From contig JAOZHR010000024.1 of the NCBI GenBank assembly GCA_026014805.1, forward strand, positions 50,854-114,853: a stretch of 64,000 nucleotides of DNA. The letters are read 5' to 3'. Position numbers and translations under genes: made by a program. The DNA comes from Candidatus Bathyarchaeota archaeon (lineage in GTDB: Archaea; Thermoproteota; Bathyarchaeia; Bathyarchaeales; SOJC01). This document shows positions 9,462-17,834 of this stretch, piece by piece; the first letter of the stretch is position 1, and each line of letters starts with the position of its first letter. The notes under the pieces were generated by a model. The model had not been told where the DNA came from and searched no databases. It was given only the letters and a program-made list of their open reading frames with translations.

Positions 9462-10130
9462 TCATTTCCTCTTCTTAGCATGCGATATCGGTAAAGCTGC
9501 CAACATCACCGCTCCACTGTCCACCGCAGGTTTCAGCAAATTCTCGCCACAGTAGGGACATATTCTAAACTCTGCCAATACCTCTCGCCCACAAGCTGGG
9601 CACAACTTATATTTCTTAACCTCCCTCTCCAAGCGTTTCATCATCTTCTTCAACCTTTCAACATCATTTTTCAACCCTTCTACGCTCTTGTTTAAGGGCC
9701 TAATATTCAAGACCTCGCTACGCACATTAAAAACAACGTCTCGCAACCCAGATAACAACCTACTGTTGTTTTCCAAAGTTTCACTCATCATTTCCAAAAT
9801 ACTCGTTTTGGCCTCTAACAACTCCACATCAGATTGATTTTCCTTCTTCCCGTCTTCTAACACTTTTCCCAGAAATGTTTCAATAGGATTTTGCAGTGCG
9901 ATTAATGTTGTTCCACCCCAAAGAAAGAATACCGCCACTAAGGAACAAATCAAGTAAACAATTGGATCAATGGTCTCTAACAGCCGAGTGAATGGGTAAA
10001 TCGCTAAGAGTAGCGGTTCACTTTCATCGCCTGTCAACCATAGAAAACTGTCTAGAACATGTAACCCAGCTATAAAAGTCAAAGAACCTAAAATCCAAAC
10101 AGCAACACCCTTCCTGACCACGATGAACAA
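9462..10130 (-). CDS. Membrane protein with coiled coil and zinc ribbon
   Basis: Not a family I can name. The 222 residues have two hydrophobic segments (about 10-28 and 57-76), a long helical/coiled-coil region (about 100-175, with heptad-like SVEGLKNDVERLKKMMKRL) and a C-terminal zinc ribbon (CPACGREVLAEFRICPYCGE). This suggests a membrane-anchored scaffold whose zinc ribbon faces the cytoplasm. It stands alone between the EF-1beta pair and a divergent cupin gene. No signal peptide is obvious beyond the first membrane helix. Confidence 0.75.
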   Translation of the reverse strand: MFIVVRKGVAVWILGSLTFIAGLHVLDSFLWLTGDESEPLLLAIYPFTRLLETIDPIVYLICSLVAVFFLWGGTTLIALQNPIETFLGKVLEDGKKENQSDVELLEAKTSILEMMSETLENNSRLLSGLRDVVFNVRSEVLNIRPLNKSVEGLKNDVERLKKMMKRLEREVKKYKLCPACGREVLAEFRICPYCGENLLKPAVDSGAVMLAALPISHAKKRK

Positions 10131-10285
10131 CTCCTCTAGATAATAACTCTAGAAGAAAAATACACTTCTCATTAATTAAGCCAGTATTCTCAGAGAAAAC
10201 ATATGTCAAAAACCGATATATGTCGGTCAGAAGAGTTGGGCTAATTTTAAATACAGCTGTTCTTTTTTGTGAATGTGTGATTTAC

Positions 10286-10633
10286 ATGGGATTCAAAGCG
10301 CTGCATTTTTCAGAAGTAGAGGCAGATGAAGTAACGGAGAGTGGTGCTGAGGGAGTTAAAGTTCGTTGGCTAATAACCAAAGACGACGGGGCAGAACATT
10401 TCGCTATGCGCTGCTTCGAAATTGCTCCAAGAGGGAGCACCCCTCATCACTCTCACAAATGGGAGCATGAGGTTTTCATATTGGAGGGTGAATGTTTAGT
10501 TGTCTGTGGTGACCAACGAAAAAAAGTTGGCCCCGGCTATGTAGCTTTCATTCCGCCGAACGTGATGCACCACTTCAGAAACGAAGGAAGCGGGGTTTTA
10601 AGGTTTCTCTGTCTTGTCCCCCATCATGAATAA
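10286..10633 (+). CDS. Cupin-domain protein
   Basis: A 115-residue single-domain cupin. The first cupin motif is visible as HHSHKWEHEVFILEGE (two His, a Glu-type ligand, then Gly), and the second as P-NVMHHFRN, giving the usual metal site of three histidines and a glutamate. Substrate is unknown. I choose the ATG at 10286: a TATA-like TTTTAAATA at 10245-10253 would place the transcript start almost at this ATG, so the mRNA is probably leaderless, and the longer reading from 10220 would begin before the promoter. No operon partner. Confidence 0.85.
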   Translation: MGFKALHFSEVEADEVTESGAEGVKVRWLITKDDGAEHFAMRCFEIAPRGSTPHHSHKWEHEVFILEGECLVVCGDQRKKVGPGYVAFIPPNVMHHFRNEGSGVLRFLCLVPHHE

Positions 10634-10699
10634 TCAGCTAATTTTCCTTTTCCCTTGAAATTGGCAACTTCACAGCTTATAGCCCGTCTTCGCCCTAAC

Positions 10700-10995
10700 T
10701 TATTTACCAACAAGGCAAACTTCTAGAGCTTGTAGCCATTTTAAGTTCATCCACTGCTGGATTTATAACAAATAGCGCAGTTGCGTTCATGAAAACTAGC
10801 AAGTCAAGGTCATAACGAAGAAAATCGCGAGTTTTGCGCTCTCAACCCATTGGTGCCTTCTTCCATGATTGAGTAGACTCTTTCTCGTTGTGCTCAACCT
10901 CACAGTTGTATTTGATCTGCGTACAAACACGCGTTTGATCCCATCGACTTATGTTGCCAGCAACGCAAGATGCTTCTTATAACTCCTGTTGGATT
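10700..10995 (-). pseudogene. Degraded gene remnant, unknown family
   Basis: No intact reading frame, but the minus strand shows protein-like stretches that join only if frameshifts and a stop are ignored. One frame reads QIKYNCEVEHNEKESTQSWK, then an in-frame TGA, then DFLRYDLDLLVFMNATALF and VINPAVDELKMA; a shift of one base then gives LQALEVCLVGK and a stop at 10700-10702. A further piece, SYKKHLALLAT, lies upstream in another frame. The composition and helical pattern are those of a real soluble protein. I do not recognise the family. The rest of the 10634-11126 gap shows nothing else I can support. Confidence 0.42.
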
Positions 10996-11126
10996 ACTCT
11001 CTGAGCAATTATTGAATGTTAATTATGTGTTTGAATCGAGCAAAGAAAATGTATTTTTAATATGTATTTTCAAGTCGTAAAGGTTAATGGTTTGCCCTCT
11101 TCATTTTTTGGCTGAGGTGAAATCAT

Positions 11127-11333
11127 TTGAACAGTGTTTTGTTTGACGCTTCTAAGGATTTAATTGACGATGCCAAAGCTGGATGTGCTGACTTGGTGTT
11201 CAAAGAAGTCTGTTTAGAGATTTTAGCACGCGCGAAAAATGTTTTGGATGATGGAGAGTTTAAGGCTTTATTGAAGTATGCATCTGAACGAATGCAAGAG
11301 AAAACTGTCATCTCAGTTGATGCAGTAAGGTAG
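11127..11333 (+). CDS. Small helical protein, hypothetical
   Basis: A 68-residue acidic, helix-rich protein with no recognised domain. The start is TTG at 11127, six bases after a good GAGGTGA ribosome-binding site (11114-11120), which is the main support for it being real. The content is mostly amphipathic helix (DLIDDAKAGCADLVFKEVCL, then KALLKYASERM). A TATA-like TTTTTAATATG lies near 11054. No neighbours on this strand suggest a pathway. Confidence 0.6.
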   Translation: MNSVLFDASKDLIDDAKAGCADLVFKEVCLEILARAKNVLDDGEFKALLKYASERMQEKTVISVDAVR

Positions 11334-11450
11334 CGTCAGCTTCAATCATCCTTTTTTGTTCTTTTCTTAGTTTGTGTAGCAGTAATACGTGCTCTTTTGG
11401 GACTCTGTGCTTTAGGTTTTCTATAGACTACCAGTGTTCTTCTCCGGCAT

Positions 11451-11579
11451 ATGCGCGCGCGCGAAATGAAACTAAAGGACCGAAGAAGAGGGGTAGATAT
11501 ACTAAGGAAAGTTAAACCCTTAGAGAAAAAAGCTATCATAAACATGAAGAAGGCACTTGAGGAATGGGAAACGCCATGA
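11451..11579 (+). CDS. Possible 42-residue basic helical protein
   Basis: Short ATG frame ending in TGA at 11577-11579. The product is highly charged (MKLKDRRRGVDILRK, then KKAIINMKKALEEWETP) and looks like one or two amphipathic helices. Its first codons are made of an 11-bp GCGCGC tract, so the true start may be the internal ATG at 11466. An 83-codon frame exists on the other strand at 11342-11593 with a basic tail, and I cannot exclude that one. No ribosome-binding site stands out. Weak call. Confidence 0.25.
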   Translation: MRAREMKLKDRRRGVDILRKVKPLEKKAIINMKKALEEWETP

Positions 11580-11640
11580 AAAGCTTTACGCACCCAACAA
11601 TCTCCATTTTTTTCACTGAAAAGATGTAAGAAAGCGAAGG

Positions 11641-12498
11641 TCAGAACTTCCTAGGTATTCTTGTCAAAACTTCCTTGTTATACCCACCAAAGACATTAGT
11701 GGCAAGCTTGAGATAATCAATCGTTTCAGGGTCTACACCCATTAATTTGGCTGCAACCGCATCAGCCTCCATCGAGTTTTTACTTCCCACAAAAATGCCC
11801 GATTCCTTTATCTCGTTAATCCAGTAGCACGGTGAGAAGAGGCTGCGGTAGATTTTATTAATGTCTACAATGCTTCGGGATAGGTGGCTGTCGTTTTTGC
11901 CATGCCATTTTCCATATCGTGCAGGGTCAGGGATCAAGCCGAACAGATTTTTGGTTGAGAGCGAGATTTTTTCGCGGATTCGCCAGCTATTGTTGAGGCT
12001 GATGAGGACGCTGTCTCGAAGTTCATAGATTTTGGTGGGTACAAAACTGTACAACTCTTGGCTAACAAGTATTCCGTATTTGTTATCAACGAACTCTCTA
12101 ACCTCGTTGGGATCGAGGGTTCTCGTTAACCAGATTTCTTCTGTGACGTTTATGTACTCAACATCATGCTTTGCCAAGATTTCATCGATGCCGCTGTATT
12201 TGAGAAACCACTTGTCTTGTTCTTTAATCCACTGCCACTTCGCTTTGGCGTTACTCGGAGTTATGACATCTCTTGGTTCTGGTCCAGTATTAAGTTCGTT
12301 TCTCCACGCTGAATAGCCCTCAATCACTTTGATTCTGCCTTGCAATGTAGAAAAAAGCTTGTCAAGCGTCTCAGCTGAAGTAAAAGTATGCGCGTTGCTC
12401 CAGTTTGGTTTTACTACGAAAACCACGCTTTTGACATCAAGTTCTCTAAGGAAGTGATAAAAGTCTTTTTTACTTCTGAGCTTACCGACCACAACCAT
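11641..12498 (-). CDS. DUF362 domain protein
   Basis: A 285-residue protein of the DUF362 type: VVFVVKPNWSNAHTFTSAE near the N-terminus corresponds to the family's VxIKPN block, and the C-terminal IFVGSKNSMEADAVAAKLMG segment matches the conserved D-A-V-A/G-A block. No ferredoxin-like cysteines are present, unlike longer family members. Catalytic role is not established. A second, longer DUF362 protein is at 52255-53316. The gene is alone, followed by a stretch of plain intergenic sequence. Confidence 0.8.
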   Translation of the reverse strand: MVVVGKLRSKKDFYHFLRELDVKSVVFVVKPNWSNAHTFTSAETLDKLFSTLQGRIKVIEGYSAWRNELNTGPEPRDVITPSNAKAKWQWIKEQDKWFLKYSGIDEILAKHDVEYINVTEEIWLTRTLDPNEVREFVDNKYGILVSQELYSFVPTKIYELRDSVLISLNNSWRIREKISLSTKNLFGLIPDPARYGKWHGKNDSHLSRSIVDINKIYRSLFSPCYWINEIKESGIFVGSKNSMEADAVAAKLMGVDPETIDYLKLATNVFGGYNKEVLTRIPRKF

Positions 12499-12685
12499 AG
12501 AGTAGCATCTCTACAAGACTACGACTACAGAATATCCAGATTTATTAAAATAGTGTTTCATTTCTCTAGAAATCCCTACTTACATTTGGAACCTATCAAG
12601 CTCCCGTTCAGAGCTCATAGTGGAGAATCAAGCCACGCACAAACATTCAAGCTTCTTCCACATTATTGGAACATCTAACATTGAG

Positions 12686-13102
12686 TCAAGCACACTTTTT
12701 CTTTTTAAAGAACAACCAATTCTTTTTACCCTTAAATCTAAGGAGAAAATAGATTCCATTCAGCTTTTCGCCATGAATGTCAACAACTATTTTGTTATCC
12801 TTCCGTTCCAGAAGCGTGTAGCTCCCGCTATCCCAGATTTCCACCGTACCAGCACCGTACTCACCTTCGGGTATTTCACCTTCAAAACTAGCGTATTCAA
12901 TAGGGTGGTCATCCACCTCCACAGCAAGCCTCTTGATTCTTGGCTGGGTTGGAGGAACCTTTGGAACCGCCCAACTCTTCAGGACACCGCCCATTTCTAA
13001 TCTCAAGTCATAGTGAAGATGGGTTGCATCGTGCTTTTGAATCACATATATGTTCCCTTCATCTAACTTCTCCTCACCTGTTGGCTCATTTGTCTTACTC
13101 AA
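12686..13102 (-). CDS. Stand-alone LigD-type 3'-phosphoesterase
   Basis: A 138-residue protein equivalent to the PE domain of bacterial LigD, which trims 3'-ribonucleotide and 3'-phosphate ends during end joining. Visible catalytic motifs are [13 protein letters not shown] (His, Asp, His, Asp, Arg) at about 24-36 and [20 protein letters not shown] at about 64-83, followed by GTVEIWDSG. There is no ligase or primase domain and no Ku gene nearby, as in other free-standing archaeal PE proteins. The tail is lysine-rich ([13 protein letters not shown]). It ends just upstream of the AOR gene on the same strand. Confidence 0.92.
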   Translation of the reverse strand: MSKTNEPTGEEKLDEGNIYVIQKHDATHLHYDLRLEMGGVLKSWAVPKVPPTQPRIKRLAVEVDDHPIEYASFEGEIPEGEYGAGTVEIWDSGSYTLLERKDNKIVVDIHGEKLNGIYFLLRFKGKKNWLFFKKKKCA

Positions 13103-13153
13103 ATCTCTCTTCTTCCTACACTTCTTAAGCCCCTAGCTGCCATCACTTGCTTA

Positions 13154-15046
13154 TTAGACACCCACTTCCTCTGCAACTTCATACAAGTCAAGGGAAACAA
13201 GCTTGACCTTTGTGGGGACACCATTCGATGACCATCCTCGAACTTGATAGTAGTCATCAAGCATCCTTTCAAACTCGCTTCTTTTGATTCTACTGCCTTT
13301 AGAAATCCCTTTGGGAATCGGATCTTCAAACACTCGAGCAGGCAGAGAGTCAGCCTTTCTGTCAAGCCCTCCTCTGGCGTTGAAAGCTCGCTGCAGGTTA
13401 TATACTCTCTCACCAATCGCAAAGAGATCAGTTACACTCAGTTTCATTCCAGTAACTGCCTTAATCATTTCAGGATAAGCCTCAGCGAAGAACATGTGTC
13501 TAGTGAACTTGCAGACTCCAACAATATCATAAAGGGTCATCAAGTCCTCGTGAACCTTTATTTCATAACCCTTGTTCTCAGCTGAAAACCGGTCTATACC
13601 AGAGAATTTCCACCATTTTCCAACAAGCTCCGTTCCATAAACCACTGCTGTCAAGTGGTCACCGCCGCGGACAGCGACTGCCAATGCTAAGCCCATTCCC
13701 TTGATTCCTCTGATGTCATAGGCGGGCAATTCAAGTCCTTTTGAATGGATGGCGAAGTGACTGGAGCCTTTGCCCAGCTTTTCACTGGCAGCCTTTACGC
13801 CATCCGATAAAAGTGCGCCAACTTTCCCTTCTCGATGAGCCATCTTCCCCAAAACTTCGAGCGTCGCGTCTACATTTCCGAATTTTAACTCAACGCCGTC
13901 CAAATCTTCCCTGGTAAGCAACCCTCTCTCGGAAGCTTCCATGGCCCACGAAACAGTAAGTCCTGCAGAGATAGCGTCCAATCCGTAAAGGTCGCACATC
14001 ATCTGGATGTGACACAGTGCCTCAAAATCATCAATTTCAAGGTTTGCCCCTAGAGAATAAATTGTTTCATATTCCGGACCGTCAAGTTCAGTCCCTGCGT
14101 ATTTGCCTTCATTGATTCTAACGATCCTGCCACACGGCTTGGTGCAGTTTGGGCAACCTTTGTTTCTGACTGTGTATTTTGGCGACCAATAATAGGGATC
14201 CAAATGGCTCAAATCTCCTTCTTTGAGGTTGTCGAAAGACTTTTGGAAGTAGCCTTGTTGCCAGTTGCGACTCGGATGAACTCCTTTGTCTTTATTCATC
14301 CAAGCATAGAACTCTCCTGTTCCGTACTTCATGTCCAGTTGCGAGCTAGGGTTTTCTCTAATACTCTTAGTCCATTTAATAACTAAATCACGCAAAGCTT
14401 GAGCGTCAGCATATTCAATGTTAGAAGTGCCTTTCACAGCAAGTGCCTTCAATTTTTTGGAACCCATAACGGCGCCAACACCCGTTCGTGCAGCCTGTCG
14501 CTCATCGCAGTCAATTCCAGCTATTCTCGAAAGAGTTTCACCAGCTGGCCCAATCACGGCAGTTGAAAAACCTTCATAGCGCTTCTTCAACAGAGCGGCA
14601 GTTTCACGCACGTTCTTGCCCCAAAGCTCCCCCGCACCATCCACCTTTACTACGTCATCAGCGATAACCAAGACAATAGGGTTCGAGCTTTTTCCTTGTA
14701 TTACTAGAAGGTCATATCCAGCCTTTTTCAATGCAGGTCCAATTGATGCACCCGCGGCTGCCTTTCCAAAGCCACCTGTTAGAGGAGATTTCGCTAAGAA
14801 AAGTGTTTTCGAAGCAGTCGGGATACCGGTCCCTGTCAGAAGCCCTGGTGCAATGATTAGCTTATTATCTGCGCCAAGAGCATCTAAGCCCTTTTTTGTT
14901 TCCTTGAAAAGCAAGGTGCTTGCAAAGCCCATTCCACCTAAAAATTTGCGCGGCCATTCGGGTGGCAGTGTTTCTGCCTTAAAAGCGTTGGTAGATAGGT
15001 CTACTCTCAATATTTTGCCTGCATATCCTTTCAATTTCTCCACCAA
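13154..15046 (-). CDS. aor: Aldehyde:ferredoxin oxidoreductase
   Basis: Tungsten- or molybdenum-pterin enzyme oxidising aldehydes to acids with ferredoxin as acceptor. The 630 residues follow the AOR order: N-terminal domain (ILRVDLSTN, FLGGMGFA), the [4Fe-4S] ligands Cys298, Cys301, Cys305 (CPNCTKPC) and Cys512, and pterin-contacting blocks such as DEYET-like DGPEYETIYSLG. Substrate cannot be told from sequence. It is divergent from a ferredoxin gene at 15158, separated by 111 bp, so that ferredoxin is the likely electron acceptor. An enzyme for cofactor maturation is suggested by the MoaD-like gene at 27.4 kb, but that is distant. Confidence 0.95.
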   Translation of the reverse strand: MVEKLKGYAGKILRVDLSTNAFKAETLPPEWPRKFLGGMGFASTLLFKETKKGLDALGADNKLIIAPGLLTGTGIPTASKTLFLAKSPLTGGFGKAAAGASIGPALKKAGYDLLVIQGKSSNPIVLVIADDVVKVDGAGELWGKNVRETAALLKKRYEGFSTAVIGPAGETLSRIAGIDCDERQAARTGVGAVMGSKKLKALAVKGTSNIEYADAQALRDLVIKWTKSIRENPSSQLDMKYGTGEFYAWMNKDKGVHPSRNWQQGYFQKSFDNLKEGDLSHLDPYYWSPKYTVRNKGCPNCTKPCGRIVRINEGKYAGTELDGPEYETIYSLGANLEIDDFEALCHIQMMCDLYGLDAISAGLTVSWAMEASERGLLTREDLDGVELKFGNVDATLEVLGKMAHREGKVGALLSDGVKAASEKLGKGSSHFAIHSKGLELPAYDIRGIKGMGLALAVAVRGGDHLTAVVYGTELVGKWWKFSGIDRFSAENKGYEIKVHEDLMTLYDIVGVCKFTRHMFFAEAYPEMIKAVTGMKLSVTDLFAIGERVYNLQRAFNARGGLDRKADSLPARVFEDPIPKGISKGSRIKRSEFERMLDDYYQVRGWSSNGVPTKVKLVSLDLYEVAEEVGV

Positions 15047-15157
15047 TGCCTCCTAGATAGCGTCGAATCATGATTAAGGTTTTCTGTAAAACTTGAAAAA
15101 AGCAAATATATAATGGCACTTGGATAGTAGTGAAAGAATTAGGAGGAATTGTGAAGG

Positions 15158-15469
15158 ATGCCTATCGACCCCGACTTTATGAAGAAATCGAAAGTGGACA
15201 CCCATAACGGTCATGACGTGAGAGGAGAAGTGAACCCTCCGAAGAAACTTGGCATTCATGGAACTCAAGTGGCCGTAGACCAAGACCTATGTAATGGAGA
15301 TGCCATTTGCGTCTCAGTTTGCCCCGTTTCAGTTTTTGAAATGATCGATACGCCTGGGCATCCTGTTTCGGAACAAAAATCAGACCCAGTGAACGAGCCT
15401 GAATGCATCTTCTGCGGAGCTTGCGAAGTCAATTGTCCAACTCGAGCGATTAAGATAACAGAATCATAG
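15158..15469 (+). CDS. Zinc-containing ferredoxin, Sulfolobus type
   Basis: A 103-residue dicluster ferredoxin with an N-terminal extension that binds zinc. The zinc ligands of the Sulfolobus protein are all present at the same numbers: His16, His19, His34 and Asp76. Cluster I has Cys45, Cys51, Cys55 with Asp48 in place of the second cysteine, which in the Sulfolobus protein gives a [3Fe-4S] cluster; cluster II is Cys83, Cys86, Cys89 and Cys93. KKLGIHG and DTPGHP are shared with that family. A GGAGG site precedes the ATG. It is divergent from AOR and is its probable electron acceptor. Confidence 0.95.
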   Translation: MPIDPDFMKKSKVDTHNGHDVRGEVNPPKKLGIHGTQVAVDQDLCNGDAICVSVCPVSVFEMIDTPGHPVSEQKSDPVNEPECIFCGACEVNCPTRAIKITES

Positions 15470-15528
15470 CGGCCCCGTTTCTACAGCTTCGCCCATTCCT
15501 TGGAGGAGAGATAAAGGCAGTCTGCAAA

Positions 15529-16176
15529 ATGAAAGATAAGGAACTAGTTCAAAAAATCATCCAACTTCTAGCAGAGGAACACCCAGATGCGAAAATAGCG
15601 CTTCATTACAGCAACCCGTTGGAGCTTCTAGTTGCAACAATACTTTCAGCTCAATCAACCGATAAGATAGTCAACGAGGTCACGAAGACCTTGTTTAAAA
15701 AATATAGGAAAGCGGATGATTATGCAAATGCAGACCTTAAGGAACTAGAAAAGGACATAAAATCTACTGGCTTTTATCGAAACAAAGCTAAATACTTGAA
15801 GAAGATGGGGCATATGCTTGTGGAAAAGTTCTGGTCAAAAGTGCCGAAGACAATGGATGAATTGACTACACTGCCTGGAGTGGCTAGAAAAACTGCAAAC
15901 ATTGTATTGTCTAACGCCTTCCAAGTTGTTGAAGGAATCGCCGTTGACACGCATGTTCGAAGACTCTCCCAAAGATTAGGATTGAGTGAGAATAAGGACC
16001 CTAACAAGATAGAAAGGGATTTGATGAAGCTTGTTCCCAAGGAACAATGGGCGAAACTTAATGATTTGCTCATATTTCATGGCAGACGAGTTTGCACCGC
16101 CAAGAAGCCTAACTGCGGGGAATGTACAGTAGATAAGCTATGCCCTTCAGCTTTCACATTTGAATTATCATCCTAA
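15529..16176 (+). CDS. nth: Endonuclease III
   Basis: DNA glycosylase/AP-lyase that removes oxidised pyrimidines. The 215-residue protein has the helix-hairpin-helix LPGVARKTAN with catalytic Lys121, catalytic Asp140 in VDTHVRR, and a C-terminal [4Fe-4S] loop with Cys189, Cys196, Cys199 and Cys205, exactly the C-X6-C-X2-C-X5-C spacing of the family. It begins 59 bp after the ferredoxin gene and converges with the EndoQ gene, another base-damage repair enzyme. Confidence 0.97.
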   Translation: MKDKELVQKIIQLLAEEHPDAKIALHYSNPLELLVATILSAQSTDKIVNEVTKTLFKKYRKADDYANADLKELEKDIKSTGFYRNKAKYLKKMGHMLVEKFWSKVPKTMDELTTLPGVARKTANIVLSNAFQVVEGIAVDTHVRRLSQRLGLSENKDPNKIERDLMKLVPKEQWAKLNDLLIFHGRRVCTAKKPNCGECTVDKLCPSAFTFELSS

Positions 16177-16544
16177 TCTTGGGAGATTCGTTGGCAACTG
16201 CTACAGCTGTTTCAAGAGATTTCGGCCTGAGCCTCTGCAACTGCACCGTAAGCTCTAGTCCATTTCTCCAAGGATCTACACTCCAGATGAGCTTTAAGAT
16301 GCCCCGCAAGAATGTGCAAACCAAGAATCTTGAAGTTTGATTTTAGAAGGTTTCTTAGGGAGAGAGCAGACGCTCTCAAAGTACTTGATTGAGTCGCATT
16401 ACAGAATGGGAAGCTCAGTGAGAGACATAGACGCTGAAAAACCCGGAAAAGAGAAAAGATTGAACATGGAAATGAAAACAAGCAGATTAGAGAACGCGTG
16501 CTTAACTGGCCCCATGTATTTTCATGTATGTGTGCCAGCAGGTA
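16177..16544. other. Intergenic stretch without a supported gene
   Basis: About 370 bp between convergent nth and EndoQ genes. Both strands have open frames (89 codons minus, 85 codons plus) that overlap each other; part of the minus frame (ILGLHILAGHLKAHLECRS) looks protein-like, so a decayed gene is possible, but I cannot support a start or family. Confidence 0.4.
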
Positions 16545-17834
16545 TTAAGTGTGGCTACACCATTCCGTCAGACTGCGTTGGGGAACTTTGCTAACTCTCG
16601 ACTTCGTCTTGCGCTCTTCAAAGAGAATAAGTTGACCATAGACCCCATCATAGCCAGGGATGACTTGGGCTCTTCCTTTTCTAACCATAACAACCGCCTC
16701 AGCGATTTTTGGGTCAACAACCTTGGACAGTTCTTCTGCAGAAGCGTCAATCAGCACATTATATTCGCTGCCAAACTTGGCCATCAGGCTATTGAAGACG
16801 CTCCAGACGTTTTGCACGCTAGGAGATGACGCGTTCAAAACTGTTGCAATGATTTCTGACAGTGGCAGTAGATGCATGTAGCCGATAGCGTTTTGCGGCT
16901 TGAAACTTGCTGGTCTGTCCGCTAACTCTTCAACTCTTTGTTCCACGCCCTTCGTTAGTTTATTACGACACATTGGGCAAAGATTACCAAACTTTATTGC
17001 TTCTTGCGGCGGCATAGAGACATTGCAGCTTCTATGTCCAGACCAATGATATTTGCCATAGGCTGGGTTTGTTTCGATGGTGAACTTGAACCGTTCTGGG
17101 TCTTTCTTGCGAATTACGTCCACAACTTCGTCATATGTGAGCTGTTCGAGGTCTAAAACGTTGGCTTCTCGTCCAATTCTCCAAGGCCAGCAACTGTGGC
17201 TGTCGCTGTTTGATACTAGGGTAAACTTGTCTAAGGCACTTATCCGCCAATTCATAGGTGGGTCGGAAGACAAGCCGGTTTCTAAGGCGTGAATGTGTTT
17301 TGTCATGTCTTGATAGCAATCTTCTATTTTGTCGAAGCCACTGAAGGCACCGAAAAGGCTGAACCACGGGGTCCAAGCATGAGCGGGTATCACTTCGTTA
17401 TTTGAGGAAACAGACATGACTTCCTCCACCAGCTGCGACGCAGACATTTCAAGCGTAGGTCTTCCATCAAGGCTCAAGTCGCCATACTGTGCTAGTCGAT
17501 CGTTGACTTGTATCGCCGTCTCGAAGTTGGGCGTCAAAATTAGATGATGAATTTTCTTTGTTTCGCCTCTGAACATGAATATTGTGCTTACTTCGCAGGT
17601 TATCATGAAACAGGCTGAGTTTGCGAATTTGGATGACTTGAAAAGCCCCTTGCCTGGCGCTTTAACTAGATCTTCTTGCAGCTCTTTCATCCATTTGGGA
17701 TGCGTAAAATCTCCTGTGCCTACTAAGTTCAAGCCTTTTATTTTGGCAAATCGCGCAATCTCTTGGATGTTTATCCTTTTGCTTGTGGCTCTACTGAAGC
17801 GGCTGTGAATGTGTAAATCAGCTATAACCCTCAA
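16545..17834 (-). CDS. endQ: Endonuclease Q (PHP-domain DNA repair nuclease)
   Basis: Archaeal EndoQ cuts DNA 5' to deaminated bases (uracil, hypoxanthine, xanthine) and AP sites. The 429 residues start with the PHP motif ADLHIHSRFS, continue with GTGDFTHPKW, PAHAWTPWFS and NSDSHS metal-binding blocks, and contain a Zn-finger region (HRSCNVSMPP, then CPMCRNK) followed by HhH-like segments (DPKIAEAVVMVRKGRAQVIPGYDG). The start is TTG at 17834, overlapping the stop of the upstream VTT gene by 4 bp (TTGA). With nth next to it, this is a small base-damage repair neighbourhood. Confidence 0.94.
   Translation of the reverse strand: MRVIADLHIHSRFSRATSKRINIQEIARFAKIKGLNLVGTGDFTHPKWMKELQEDLVKAPGKGLFKSSKFANSACFMITCEVSTIFMFRGETKKIHHLILTPNFETAIQVNDRLAQYGDLSLDGRPTLEMSASQLVEEVMSVSSNNEVIPAHAWTPWFSLFGAFSGFDKIEDCYQDMTKHIHALETGLSSDPPMNWRISALDKFTLVSNSDSHSCWPWRIGREANVLDLEQLTYDEVVDVIRKKDPERFKFTIETNPAYGKYHWSGHRSCNVSMPPQEAIKFGNLCPMCRNKLTKGVEQRVEELADRPASFKPQNAIGYMHLLPLSEIIATVLNASSPSVQNVWSVFNSLMAKFGSEYNVLIDASAEELSKVVDPKIAEAVVMVRKGRAQVIPGYDGVYGQLILFEERKTKSRVSKVPQRSLTEWCSHT

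Noticed and set aside
11342..11593. Minus-strand frame of 83 codons with a basic tail
   Set aside because: Only the C-terminal part looks protein-like, there is no ribosome-binding site, and a competing plus-strand frame covers the same bases; neither is secure.
16337..16594. Plus-strand frame of 85 codons before EndoQ
   Set aside because: It runs into the end of EndoQ on the other strand and has no family signal.
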